Shown here: in pieces, positions 14,647 through 23,427 of the stretch
How positions within the stretch are numbered: position 1 is the stretch's first letter
Layout of the letters: every line of letters begins with the position of its first letter
Assembly (NCBI GenBank): GCA_020721645.1
Contig: DYMH01000003.1
Coordinates: 24,274 to 59,767 of the forward strand
From: Draconibacterium orientale
GTDB lineage: Bacteria > Bacteroidota > Bacteroidia > Bacteroidales > JAADGE01
Reading direction: 5' to 3'
DNA length: 35,494 nucleotides
Notes under the pieces: model-generated
What the model was told of the DNA's origin: nothing
Database searches by the model: none
Seen by the model: only the letters and a program-made list of their open reading frames with translations
Made by a program: the position numbers and the translations under genes

Positions 14647-17285
14647 ACGAAAAAAATAAAATAGTAATTTTTATCGACAGCCCCGATTTAATATTGGAAA
14701 ATATTTTGCCGCCGAATATTTTTACGGCAAACGAAATTTCTATCTGCACCAAATCTAAAAATTTTGGTAACGATGTCATCGAATTTACTCCAATTTTAAT
14801 TATTTTTATTGGCAATAATAAAACTGAATTACTTGCAGAACAGTTTGATGTTCCGTATCTGGTTGTATTAAATACTGAAATTACTGTTGATGCAATCGTT
14901 GAAATTGTAAGACAAGGTGCTTACGATTGTGTTACAAAAAGTCGATTAGCCGAACTGGAACATATTATTGAAAAAGCGATTTTATACAGAACAACGCAAA
15001 ACAGAAGATATAATTTATTGGAAAAAGCTCAAATCGGTAATATTTGCGACAATATTCCCTTGCCTTTTCATATTTTGGACGAAAAAGGAACAATTCTGGA
15101 AGTGAATAATGCTTGGACAGATTTTTTTGGCTTATCAAAAAAAGAAGCCATCGGGAGCAATATCTCCGAAACGCTTACGTGCGAAATGGTTCCAAAATTT
15201 TACGAAAATCGCTCAAATTTAATCAATACCGGAAATTTGAAAAATTCTGTTTTTCGAATCATCACCAAAACAAAAGGCATTCGTATTGTATCGGTAAACT
15301 CGCTGTTTAAAGCAGGGGTTGAAAAAGACAAAGGTTTGATATTCAGCAATTTTCAGGATATTTCGACACACAAAAATGAAAAATTGAATGAAATTGCATA
15401 TCAATTTGACGAACTCATTTACTCGATGGACGATGTTTTTTATTCGTATGATGTTTTGCGAGAACAGTTTACAATTATTTCGCCTTCGTGTAAAAATATT
15501 TTCGGTCGTTCGCCCGAAGAAATTATAAATTTTCCCGAACTTTGGAACAAAGCTGTTTATTTTGAAGATAATAATACTGCACTGCAAATTAATCAGCTTA
15601 AAACACTAAGAAATAAATTATCACTCAAATATCGAATTATTCACTCCGATGGGTCTGTTTGCTGGGTACTCGATAAAATGACACCATTTTTTGATAAAAA
15701 TAAACAACTCATACGTATTGATGGTATTTTATCGAATATCAACAAAGAAGAAACACTGCATAACGAAATTCTCGAAAATTCTGATTTTAAGGCAAAAATT
15801 CTTGAAACAGCACAAGTCGGTTACGCAATTTTCGATTTGGAAGGTTTTTGTAAAGATTTCAATATTTTATATACTGATACTATCGATATACCTGTAAGTG
15901 AACTTATTGATACAAATCTATTATATTCTTCGTTTTGGCAGTTACATAAATGCGATGAAAAATTTGTTGAGTGTATTAATCTTCAAAAACCAATTCAATG
16001 TAACATTTCCGTGATAAATTTCAGGTTGAAAACAGAACTGTTTATTGATTCCGAATTTTCACACTTTCTGTACAAAGGCAAACTTCATATCATTCAATTT
16101 GTTCGCGATGTTACAGAAAGTAAAAATGCCGAGAAAAGAACTTTGTTTTTAGCAGCAGAATTGCAAAATTTGATTCAAACCATAAATGTTGCCATCATAT
16201 ATTTTAATAACGAAGGAAAAATAACGGAGTGGAATTATGCAGCAGAACAACTGACAGGATATTCGCGAACCGATGTCTTATCCATGAAAAAGATTTTTAA
16301 ATTAATAACTTCCGATTTGGGGAAAATGTTGCATTATCAAATTTCGGAGGTATTGAAAAACCAAATGTATGAAACAGTCGAAATAGAAATAATACACAAA
16401 AACGGTAACCGAAAAAAAGTGCTGGTTTCCGGTTCGCAACGGTTAAATATAAACGGAGAATTAATTGGCGGAGCATTTTTTGCACAAGATATAAGCGAAC
16501 TTGCGGAATACCGCAGCAAATTGGAACAAAAAATTGAAGAACGCACCCAACAACTTAAAAAAGCCCTAAAAAAAGAAAAAGATGTTATCGAAATGAAAGC
16601 TAAATTTATTTCGATGACTTCTCATGAGTTTCGCACGCCGCTTGCCGCCATTAATTTCTCGAACGGTTTTCTGAAAAAATATTGGACACGCATCGATGAA
16701 ACGGAAAAACTCTTGAATTTCGATAAAATCGAACATCATATCAAACACATGACCATGCTGCTCGACGATGTATTGACTATCGGAAAACTCGAAAGCGGGA
16801 ATATGGAATGTAAATTGCAAAATATCAACTTAAAAGAATTTCTGGGACACATTGCCGAGTCTATTTATAAATCCGGCAGAGACACTCATTATATTGATAT
16901 ATCGAATGTTGATGAAAGCATTTTGATTGAAGCCGATGAGAAATTATGCGTCAATATTTTTGGTAATTTATTAACCAATGCCGTCAAATTTTCACCGCAA
17001 GCCAAGCGGGTTGTTGTATCAGCAATTGAAACAGAAGAGAGTTGCGAAATACAGGTTCGCGACTATGGAATCGGTATTTCGCCAAAGGATTTGGAACGAG
17101 CTTTTGAACCATTTCATCGCGGCGAAAATGTTGAAACCATACAAGGAACAGGGCTTGGACTTTCGATAGTGAAACATGCCGTTGATTTGCACGGTGGCAT
17201 GCTGAAAATAGAAAGTCGAGAAAACGAAGGAACCATAATGCACGTTTTTTTCCCCATAAAAAAGACGATTTTGGAAAATAATTAA
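14643..17285 (+). CDS. Soluble multi-PAS sensor histidine kinase
   Basis: This 880-residue protein has no membrane segment, so it senses from the cytoplasm. The first ~125 residues resemble a receiver domain with the phospho-acceptor lost (ILIIFIGNNKTE where the Asp should be) but with the late GAYDCVTK motif kept. Four PAS domains follow at about 130-250, 255-375, 385-495 and 505-630. A coiled coil (LEQKIEERTQQLKKALKKE) leads to HisKA, with the phospho-accepting His661 in SMTSHEFRTPL. The HATPase domain has an N box in NIFGNLLTNAVKFSP, G1 DYGIGIS and G2 GTGLGLSI. The response regulator starts 23 nt downstream and is almost certainly its phosphorylation partner. The signal is unknown; redox or small-molecule binding by the PAS domains is possible. 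The promoter carries the GTA-N4-TAC dyads. Confidence 0.92.
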   Translation: MNEKNKIVIFIDSPDLILENILPPNIFTANEISICTKSKNFGNDVIEFTPILIIFIGNNKTELLAEQFDVPYLVVLNTEITVDAIVEIVRQGAYDCVTKSRLAELEHIIEKAILYRTTQNRRYNLLEKAQIGNICDNIPLPFHILDEKGTILEVNNAWTDFFGLSKKEAIGSNISETLTCEMVPKFYENRSNLINTGNLKNSVFRIITKTKGIRIVSVNSLFKAGVEKDKGLIFSNFQDISTHKNEKLNEIAYQFDELIYSMDDVFYSYDVLREQFTIISPSCKNIFGRSPEEIINFPELWNKAVYFEDNNTALQINQLKTLRNKLSLKYRIIHSDGSVCWVLDKMTPFFDKNKQLIRIDGILSNINKEETLHNEILENSDFKAKILETAQVGYAIFDLEGFCKDFNILYTDTIDIPVSELIDTNLLYSSFWQLHKCDEKFVECINLQKPIQCNISVINFRLKTELFIDSEFSHFLYKGKLHIIQFVRDVTESKNAEKRTLFLAAELQNLIQTINVAIIYFNNEGKITEWNYAAEQLTGYSRTDVLSMKKIFKLITSDLGKMLHYQISEVLKNQMYETVEIEIIHKNGNRKKVLVSGSQRLNINGELIGGAFFAQDISELAEYRSKLEQKIEERTQQLKKALKKEKDVIEMKAKFISMTSHEFRTPLAAINFSNGFLKKYWTRIDETEKLLNFDKIEHHIKHMTMLLDDVLTIGKLESGNMECKLQNINLKEFLGHIAESIYKSGRDTHYIDISNVDESILIEADEKLCVNIFGNLLTNAVKFSPQAKRVVVSAIETEESCEIQVRDYGIGISPKDLERAFEPFHRGENVETIQGTGLGLSIVKHAVDLHGGMLKIESRENEGTIMHVFFPIKKTILENN

Positions 17286-17308
17286 GAAAAACTAAAAAAC
17301 CTAAAATC

Positions 17309-18421
17309 ATGAAAAAGCAAACAATATTGGTTATCGATGATTATCAGCCACTTTTGGAAGATGTTGTGAAGTTGATGAACATGGAAGGTTACAAAGGTAT
17401 GGGTGCAAAAGACGGCGCCGAAGGAATTCAACTGGCATTACAGCTCAAACCGGATTTAATAGTGTGCGATATCGAAATGCCCAAAATGAACGGCTTAGAA
17501 GTTATCAAATCAATCCGCCAAATAGCGGGTTATGAATCCATTCCCTTCATTTTTCTTACGGCACGTGCCCAACCCGATGATTTTCGTACCGGCTTGAAAT
17601 TGGGTGCCGATGATTACATTACAAAACCCTTCGAGTTGGACGAATTGCTGCTTTCGGTTTCGCAAAAATTAGAAAAATATGAAAATTTGGCTCGAAAAAA
17701 CGAAAGCAAATTCCTTGCCTTGGCAGAAAATCCATTTATCGGTATTTTTATTTTGACACAAAACAATATCATCTATTCAAATAAATATTTTGAAGACATT
17801 AGCGGTTATAGTTCACACGATATTAAACAATTGAACATCGAAGACATTGTGATAAGCGATAAAGAAAAATTTGTTCGGGAATTGAATTTTTGCGTTTCCG
17901 GATTGCATCAGGATTTCAGAACCGATATTTCGATTTTAAGCAAAGACCGAAAAGCAAGAATCCTCAGTTTTTATGCCAAGCATATCGATATCAGTGGCTC
18001 CAATGCTGCTGTTTGTACGGTTTATGTCAACGAACCCGGTGCAAGTTCTGATAAACATTCTAAAACACCCGGACAAATTACCGAAATAGAATCGATAATA
18101 GAAAAATTAATTTTATTAGATAAAAACGAAATAGTATCGGAAATAGAAGCGGTTTTACAGATTGTTGATTTTGATAAAGAAAATCTGAGAAACGACATCA
18201 TGAAAAAATGCAACATCTCCGAACGCGAAACGGAAATATTGGAACTGGTTTGTCGCGGACTCACAAATTCACAGATTGCCGAAAAACTTTTCATCAGTCC
18301 TCGAACCGTTGATAATCACAGAGCCGCCCTGTTGGCAAAAACAGAAACCGCTAATACGGCAGCCTTAGTGGCTTACGCTGTTTCAAATAAATTAGTTGAC
18401 TTAAAAAAAATTACGCATTAA
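17309..18421 (+). CDS. REC-PAS-LuxR response regulator
   Basis: This 370-residue protein has three domains. The receiver (~5-122) has the acidic pair in VIDDYQ, phospho-acceptor Asp54 in VCDIEMPKMNG, FLTARA and the TKPF Lys. A PAS domain (~130-245) includes NIIYSNKYFEDISGYSSHD. A LuxR-type helix-turn-helix (~302-365) reads ISERETEILELVCRGLTNSQIAEKLFISPRTVDNHRAALL. A PAS domain between receiver and HTH is less common than the two-domain NarL form and could add a second input. It is cotranscribed with the kinase. Family knowledge says the HTH binds short inverted repeats as a dimer. The GTA-N4-TAC dyads at the neighbouring promoters are therefore its likely sites (inference). Confidence 0.92.
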   Translation: MKKQTILVIDDYQPLLEDVVKLMNMEGYKGMGAKDGAEGIQLALQLKPDLIVCDIEMPKMNGLEVIKSIRQIAGYESIPFIFLTARAQPDDFRTGLKLGADDYITKPFELDELLLSVSQKLEKYENLARKNESKFLALAENPFIGIFILTQNNIIYSNKYFEDISGYSSHDIKQLNIEDIVISDKEKFVRELNFCVSGLHQDFRTDISILSKDRKARILSFYAKHIDISGSNAAVCTVYVNEPGASSDKHSKTPGQITEIESIIEKLILLDKNEIVSEIEAVLQIVDFDKENLRNDIMKKCNISERETEILELVCRGLTNSQIAEKLFISPRTVDNHRAALLAKTETANTAALVAYAVSNKLVDLKKITH

Positions 18422-18466
18422 AAAAATCGGAAAAACTACTTATCATAATAATAGGATTTGATTTGT

Positions 18467-18509
18467 GTATTTTTACTCTTTTTGCGGTGTTACAAAAGTG
18501 ATAAATTTA
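18467..18509 (+). promoter_or_regulatory. Promoter of the single-domain regulator with GTA-N4-TAC site
   Basis: GTATTTTTAC (18467-18476) ends 25 nt before TAAATTTA (18502-18509), which matches the -7 consensus at all but the last base. The ATG at 18524 follows 14 nt later, which would give a very short leader. Confidence 0.55.
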
Positions 18510-18523
18510 CTGTAAAAACCGCC

Positions 18524-18901
18524 ATGAAAACAATAATGATAGTAGAAGACAATCCGATGATTCACGAAAAATTAATTGATATTTTTCGTATGGAAAATTA
18601 TTCCACTCTGCACGCCGGAAATGCACTGATAGCCATAGAAATGATGAAAGCCGCACTTCCCGACCTGATTATAACCGATATTACAATGCCGGGTTTGGAC
18701 GGATTTCAATTTATTTTGAAATTAAAAAATACAGAACGAACTCAACACCTTCCGATACTCATTCTTTCGGCAAAAATAGGCGATAAATACGAAAAGCGTT
18801 CCGAAGAGCTCGGAGTTTTAAAATATCTTACAAAACCAATTTCTGTTCAAGATTTATTGGATTCGGTCGAATTGGCTTTGAAAACGCAAGCCGCGGACTG
18901 A
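18524..18901 (+). CDS. Single-domain (CheY-like) response regulator
   Basis: This 125-residue protein is a receiver domain only. It starts MKTIMIVEDNP with the acidic pocket at 8-9, has phospho-acceptor Asp52 in LIITDITMPGLDGFQF, LPILILSAK for the switch Ser, and YLTKPI for the Lys. An earlier ATG at 18458 would add 22 residues unlike any receiver and would overlap the promoter, so 18524 is preferred. It has no output domain; it may pass phosphoryl groups on, compete for the kinase, or bind a target protein. It has its own dyad-containing promoter and terminator, between the kinase operon and the PKD operon, which suggests it belongs to the same circuit. Confidence 0.92.
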   Translation: MKTIMIVEDNPMIHEKLIDIFRMENYSTLHAGNALIAIEMMKAALPDLIITDITMPGLDGFQFILKLKNTERTQHLPILILSAKIGDKYEKRSEELGVLKYLTKPISVQDLLDSVELALKTQAAD

Positions 18902-18932
18902 CGGCTCCGAAATTTTACCCAGTGTTTTTATA

Positions 18933-18957
18933 AAAAATACGCTTTTTGCGTATTTTT
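18933..18957 (+). terminator. Terminator of the single-domain regulator
   Basis: AAAAATACGC (18933-18942) and GCGTATTTTT (18948-18957) form a 10-bp stem around a TTTTT loop, ending in T residues. It lies about 30 nt after the stop codon. Confidence 0.8.
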
Positions 18958-18975
18958 AAAACTTACCGACAATAA

Positions 18976-19018
18976 GTATTTTTACTCATTCTCCTCGCTT
19001 CCGTTTTCGATAACTTTG
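18976..19018 (+). promoter_or_regulatory. Promoter of the PKD-SprF-PorE-like operon with GTA-N4-TAC site
   Basis: GTATTTTTAC (18976-18985) ends 25 nt before TAACTTTG (19011-19018), an exact TAnnTTTG. No TTTG -33 element is present at the usual place, which fits a promoter that depends on an activator. Confidence 0.65.
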
Positions 19019-19029
19019 TACAAGTGCCC

Positions 19030-19062
19030 ATGAAAATCACTTTTTTCAAATTATCGCTATGA
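19030..19062 (+). CDS. 10-residue leader ORF overlapping the PKD gene start (ATGA)
   Basis: An ATG 11 nt after the -7 element opens the frame MKITFFKLSL, whose TGA stop (19060-19062) overlaps the PKD gene ATG (19059-19061). The arrangement mirrors the leader before the kinase gene. It is very short, so chance cannot be excluded on this copy alone. Confidence 0.35.
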   Translation: MKITFFKLSL

Positions 19063-22000
19063 AAAACAAGATATATCCCAAAATCGCATTTTTCGCATTT
19101 TTTCTTGCTCAATTGATTCATTTTTCAAGTATCAATGCACAAATTCATGCCGATTTTACTGCCGATAAAACAGAAGGCTGTTCACCAATAATCGTAAATT
19201 TCACCAATTTATCGAATCCCGAAACAGGCTTAAGCTATTTTTGGGATTTTGGTAACGGCAGCACTTCCGCCACTCAAAATCCATCGGTAATATTCAGCGA
19301 ACCGGGTTTTTTTACAATAAAACTTGTGATAACCGACGGCGTTTTGCAAGACTCTTTAATCCGAACCGATTACATTGAAGTATTCGCAAATCCGACACCA
19401 ACGTTTATAATATCTGCTTCCGACACAGGCTGTGCTCCTTATTCTGTTACATTTATCGACCAATCACTATCACAAGCTCCCATCGTTTTTTGGCATTGGG
19501 ATTTTGGCGATGGTTCCGAAAGTTTGCTTCAAAATCCTCAACATACATATTCGTTTCAAAACAATTTTGGCGTTTCCTTATATATCAAAGACGCTAACAA
19601 TTGCCAAAACACTCTTTTTGCTGATAATTTTATTCATGTTTATAAGCCGACAGCCGATTTTTGGGCAACCGATTCCTTTAGTTGTAATGGCATTTTAAAT
19701 GCCGATTTCATCAACAATTCATCGAATGCCGAGCAATTTGAATGGAATTTCGGAAACGGGCAAACTTCCCAAGAGCAAAATCCGGTTTGTTTCTATTCCG
19801 AAGCCGGACTGTTTACGGTATCGCTCATCGCAAAAGGAGGATATACCTGCTCCGACACGCTGATTCGAACTCATTATATCAACATAAAAAATATCGAAGC
19901 CAATTTTTCGATGCCCGATGATACAGTCTGCCTCAATGCAACGGTTCAATTTACAAATTTATCGGAAAACGCAACAACATATTTCTGGGATTTTGGCAAC
20001 GGGGAAATTTCGTATCAACGAAATACATCCGGCATCTTCAACCAAACGGGAATCTATCCCGTGCGTTTAGAAGTCGGAAGTGTTTGGGGGTGTTCGGATA
20101 CGCTGATAAAAAATATTTATGTCGAAGAAATCAGTGCCGATTTTCATTCCGTTGATTCGTTTAGCTGTTCGGTTCCGGTTGATGTCCATTATTTAAACAC
20201 CTCGACTAATGCCGATACATATTTGTGGCATTTTGCCGATGGAAGCACTTCTCCGGACAGAGAGCCAATCCACACATTTACGGAACCCGGAATGTATTTC
20301 GATACGCTGTTTGTAGAAAATCGACATGGTTGCACGGCTGTAAAAATTGCGGAGCGTCCTTTTGAAGTTGCTATTTTGCAAGCATATATCACACCGAATC
20401 TTTTTGTGCGAACCAACGAATTATCAGGTTGTGTTCCTCTGACGATAAATTTTAAAGACGAAACACACTACGCCACCGCTTCGGATTACATTTTCAGTCG
20501 AACATGGAATTTTGGCGATAATACAAGTTCAACCGAACAAAATCCAAGCCACACCTATACAAGTTTGGATACTTTTATCATAACACTCGATATCGTAAGC
20601 CTCAGAGGCTGTACATCTTCCAATATTGTATCCGCCGCAACGGGAACACCTCAGACAGCATCATTTGTTGCCGACAAACCGCCGGTGATTTGTGCTTCGG
20701 AAAATGTACAATTTACCAGCACATCAACCAACGTGAACTTAATAAACGGCTATTTGTGGCAATTTGGCGACAGCACGATTTCAACAAAAATGTATCCACT
20801 GAAACAATTTACCGATACAGGTTATTTTGATATATCACTGACAGTGTATAACAATGGTTGCGGAGCGAAAATAACCAAAGAAAAACTTTTTTATGTTAAA
20901 GGTCCGGTTGCCAAAACAACTGTTACGTATCATTGTGAAAATAATTTTACACCTTCATTTTCGGTCGATGTCAAAGATTTTGAATCATATTCATGGAATT
21001 TCGGCGATGACAGTCCGCTTGTTACCAATTCATTGAACCCTACTCACACTTATACACAACGTGGTATTTACAACACGACATTTCATGCCGTAAATAATAC
21101 AAATTCATGTGTATTTGATGTTTCTGATATTGTTACCATAACCGATATTACGGCAGATATTGCACAAGCTGATACTTTCGGCTGTTTGAATCAAAATTTC
21201 GATTTCGATGCCTCGGCTTCGGACGATGCCTCAACAATTCAGATTGGAAATTTAATAGGATTGTATTTGTGGGATTTTGACGACGGCAGCCCGATTCAGA
21301 TTAGTGATACCATTGTTAATCATACTTACCGACAGAAAGGAATTTTTAATCCGAAAGTAAAAGTTCGCGATATTCACGGCTGTTTCGATTCCGTTTCGAC
21401 CCGGATTTTAATTTCAAAACCTGATGTTATTTTTACAACAGAAAGTATGCTGGGGTGTATGCCGATGTTGGTAGAATTTTCAAATCAAACGCAAGCCGAT
21501 ACCACAATTGCAGCATGGCAATGGGATTTTGGCGATGGGTGTTTTTCGGCGGAAGAAAATCCGGCTCATACCTACAACGAGTTTGGTATTTATCCCGTAA
21601 AATTAATAGCAACCGACCGTATCAATTGTACTTCGGAACTCACAAAAACAGATTTTATCCGAGCTTTGCGACCGTCTCCCGATTTTTTTTCGCCCGACCG
21701 AACGCAGTGTTTCGGAGATACGGCACGGCTTTTTTCGATAAGCAATGAAATAATAACAGAATATTTTTGGGATTACGGTAATGGATATATTTCCGGAGCA
21801 GCACAACCGGAATACGTATATCCCGATTCGGGCTCATACACTGTTACCTTAAAACTTGTTGATGACGTTGGTTGCGATTCCATGCTCACAATTGCGAATT
21901 TTTTGAAAGTACAAAAACCACCCATCGCGGAATTTTCGGCAGATACCATTTCATCTACCTGTTTCCCATTTATTGTGCAGTTTTCCGATTATTCTATTCA

Positions 22001-23399
22001 CCCTCAATTGGCATCTTGGCATTGGAATTTCGGATTCGGAAATGCCTCTTCCGAATTACAAAATCCGATATACACCTACACACGTCCCGGATTATACGAT
22101 GTTAAATTAACCGCTTTCAGTTCGTTCGGCTGTGCGGCAGAAAATATAAAATCGAATTATATTGATGTTGGCGGACCTTATGCCGAATTTACTTTTCCCG
22201 ACACAGTTTGTAGCTATTCCGACATCTTGTTTGATAAATACAACGAAATCAATGTAAACTCTTTCAAATGGTTTTTGGGCGACGGTAGAACCTGCGAAAC
22301 CGACTCTGTTATTTATCATTTTGGCGAAAGAGGCACACTATTTCCCACTCTTTTTCTTACTGCCGATGACGAGCATACCTGCGATAAATTTTTCACCGAC
22401 ACGGTCTATATCCGAAAACCGGAGATTGATATATACGCACCTTACACTTTTGAAGGGTGTACACCGTTTTTGGCTGAATTTTCGAATCGCACCGATGAAT
22501 CTGCCTCACAATATTGGGATTTTGGCAACGGAGAAACGTCTTCGACAACAAACACGCATGTTACGTATGAAAATGCAGGAAACTACACCCTTCGATTTAT
22601 TGTCAATGATATTAAATTGTGCAGTGATACTGTTTTTAAAAACATCATCGTAAACCCACTTCCCAATGTCGGAATCACACCTGATACTCTTATCTGTTTG
22701 GGCGAAACGGTTCAATTAAGTGCTTCGGGAGCCGAAAATTATGAGTGGATTCCTTCTCGGTATTTAGATAATGCGACGCTTTCAAATCCAATATCAATGC
22801 CCGATTCATCAATCGTTTACTATGTTGCGGCGACCGACACCAATCTGTGTGTAAATTATGCCCATACAAATATCAAAGTACAACAACATCCATACGTTGA
22901 ATTACGAGATACTGCGGTGATTATCGGAGAAACCGTGCAATTCGATGCAACAGCTGATGACATCGGAAATTACGAATGGTCGCCGACTGCCTCATTAAAT
23001 TGTTCCGATTGCCCTATTGTTTTTTATCAGGCTACCGAACCTCTTTTAATCGAACTTTTTTATACTGACACAGCAGCTTGCTTTACCGAAAAAGCACAAT
23101 CGCATATCGAAATCAGAAAAGAATATTCTTTGGATATGCCCACGGCATTTTCGCCTAATAACGACGGAGTGAACGATGTTTTATTTGTTCGCGGCTGGGG
23201 TATTAAACAGATTTTGGAATATAAAATTTTCAACCGATACGGCGAAATGGTTTTCAGTACACAATATCTCAACGAAGGCTGGGACGGAACGTACAAAGGT
23301 AAAAACCAGAATATTGAAACATATATTTACAACGTAACGGTGTTAAATTACGATGACAAAATTCTGACAAAAAAAGGCAACGTCAAACTGATAAAATAA
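19059..23399 (+). CDS. Giant PKD-repeat surface protein with gliding-type (type B) T9SS sorting domain
   Basis: This 1446-residue protein has a signal peptide (to about residue 27, ending INAQ). Fourteen PKD modules of roughly 80-110 residues follow, each with a W-x-F-G-[DN]-G or closely related core (WDFGNGSTS, WHWDFGDGS, WNFGDNTSS and others). Nearly every module has a Cys near its start (EGCSP, TGCAP, SGCVP, LGCMP, EGCTP) and many have a second Cys late (YTCSDTL, WGCSDTL). Two Ig-like segments (~1205-1350) lead to a C-terminal domain (~1358-1446) of the gliding motility type TIGR04131: PTAFSPNNDGVNDVLF, then YKIFNRYGEMVFST, GWDGTYKG and YIYNV. By family knowledge such type B domains need a SprF-like partner for export, and one is encoded 28 nt downstream. 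It is probably a long adhesin or a filament on the cell surface, like SprB in role but not in sequence. Confidence 0.9.
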   Translation: MKNKIYPKIAFFAFFLAQLIHFSSINAQIHADFTADKTEGCSPIIVNFTNLSNPETGLSYFWDFGNGSTSATQNPSVIFSEPGFFTIKLVITDGVLQDSLIRTDYIEVFANPTPTFIISASDTGCAPYSVTFIDQSLSQAPIVFWHWDFGDGSESLLQNPQHTYSFQNNFGVSLYIKDANNCQNTLFADNFIHVYKPTADFWATDSFSCNGILNADFINNSSNAEQFEWNFGNGQTSQEQNPVCFYSEAGLFTVSLIAKGGYTCSDTLIRTHYINIKNIEANFSMPDDTVCLNATVQFTNLSENATTYFWDFGNGEISYQRNTSGIFNQTGIYPVRLEVGSVWGCSDTLIKNIYVEEISADFHSVDSFSCSVPVDVHYLNTSTNADTYLWHFADGSTSPDREPIHTFTEPGMYFDTLFVENRHGCTAVKIAERPFEVAILQAYITPNLFVRTNELSGCVPLTINFKDETHYATASDYIFSRTWNFGDNTSSTEQNPSHTYTSLDTFIITLDIVSLRGCTSSNIVSAATGTPQTASFVADKPPVICASENVQFTSTSTNVNLINGYLWQFGDSTISTKMYPLKQFTDTGYFDISLTVYNNGCGAKITKEKLFYVKGPVAKTTVTYHCENNFTPSFSVDVKDFESYSWNFGDDSPLVTNSLNPTHTYTQRGIYNTTFHAVNNTNSCVFDVSDIVTITDITADIAQADTFGCLNQNFDFDASASDDASTIQIGNLIGLYLWDFDDGSPIQISDTIVNHTYRQKGIFNPKVKVRDIHGCFDSVSTRILISKPDVIFTTESMLGCMPMLVEFSNQTQADTTIAAWQWDFGDGCFSAEENPAHTYNEFGIYPVKLIATDRINCTSELTKTDFIRALRPSPDFFSPDRTQCFGDTARLFSISNEIITEYFWDYGNGYISGAAQPEYVYPDSGSYTVTLKLVDDVGCDSMLTIANFLKVQKPPIAEFSADTISSTCFPFIVQFSDYSIHPQLASWHWNFGFGNASSELQNPIYTYTRPGLYDVKLTAFSSFGCAAENIKSNYIDVGGPYAEFTFPDTVCSYSDILFDKYNEINVNSFKWFLGDGRTCETDSVIYHFGERGTLFPTLFLTADDEHTCDKFFTDTVYIRKPEIDIYAPYTFEGCTPFLAEFSNRTDESASQYWDFGNGETSSTTNTHVTYENAGNYTLRFIVNDIKLCSDTVFKNIIVNPLPNVGITPDTLICLGETVQLSASGAENYEWIPSRYLDNATLSNPISMPDSSIVYYVAATDTNLCVNYAHTNIKVQQHPYVELRDTAVIIGETVQFDATADDIGNYEWSPTASLNCSDCPIVFYQATEPLLIELFYTDTAACFTEKAQSHIEIRKEYSLDMPTAFSPNNDGVNDVLFVRGWGIKQILEYKIFNRYGEMVFSTQYLNEGWDGTYKGKNQNIETYIYNVTVLNYDDKILTKKGNVKLIK

Positions 23400-23427
23400 T
23401 GGAGAATGGTTACTAAAAATTATTACA

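Noticed and set aside
18938-18957. GCGTATTTTT in the terminator stem as a fourth GTA-N4-TAC operator
   Set aside because: The right half is AAA rather than TAC, and the hairpin itself explains the sequence.
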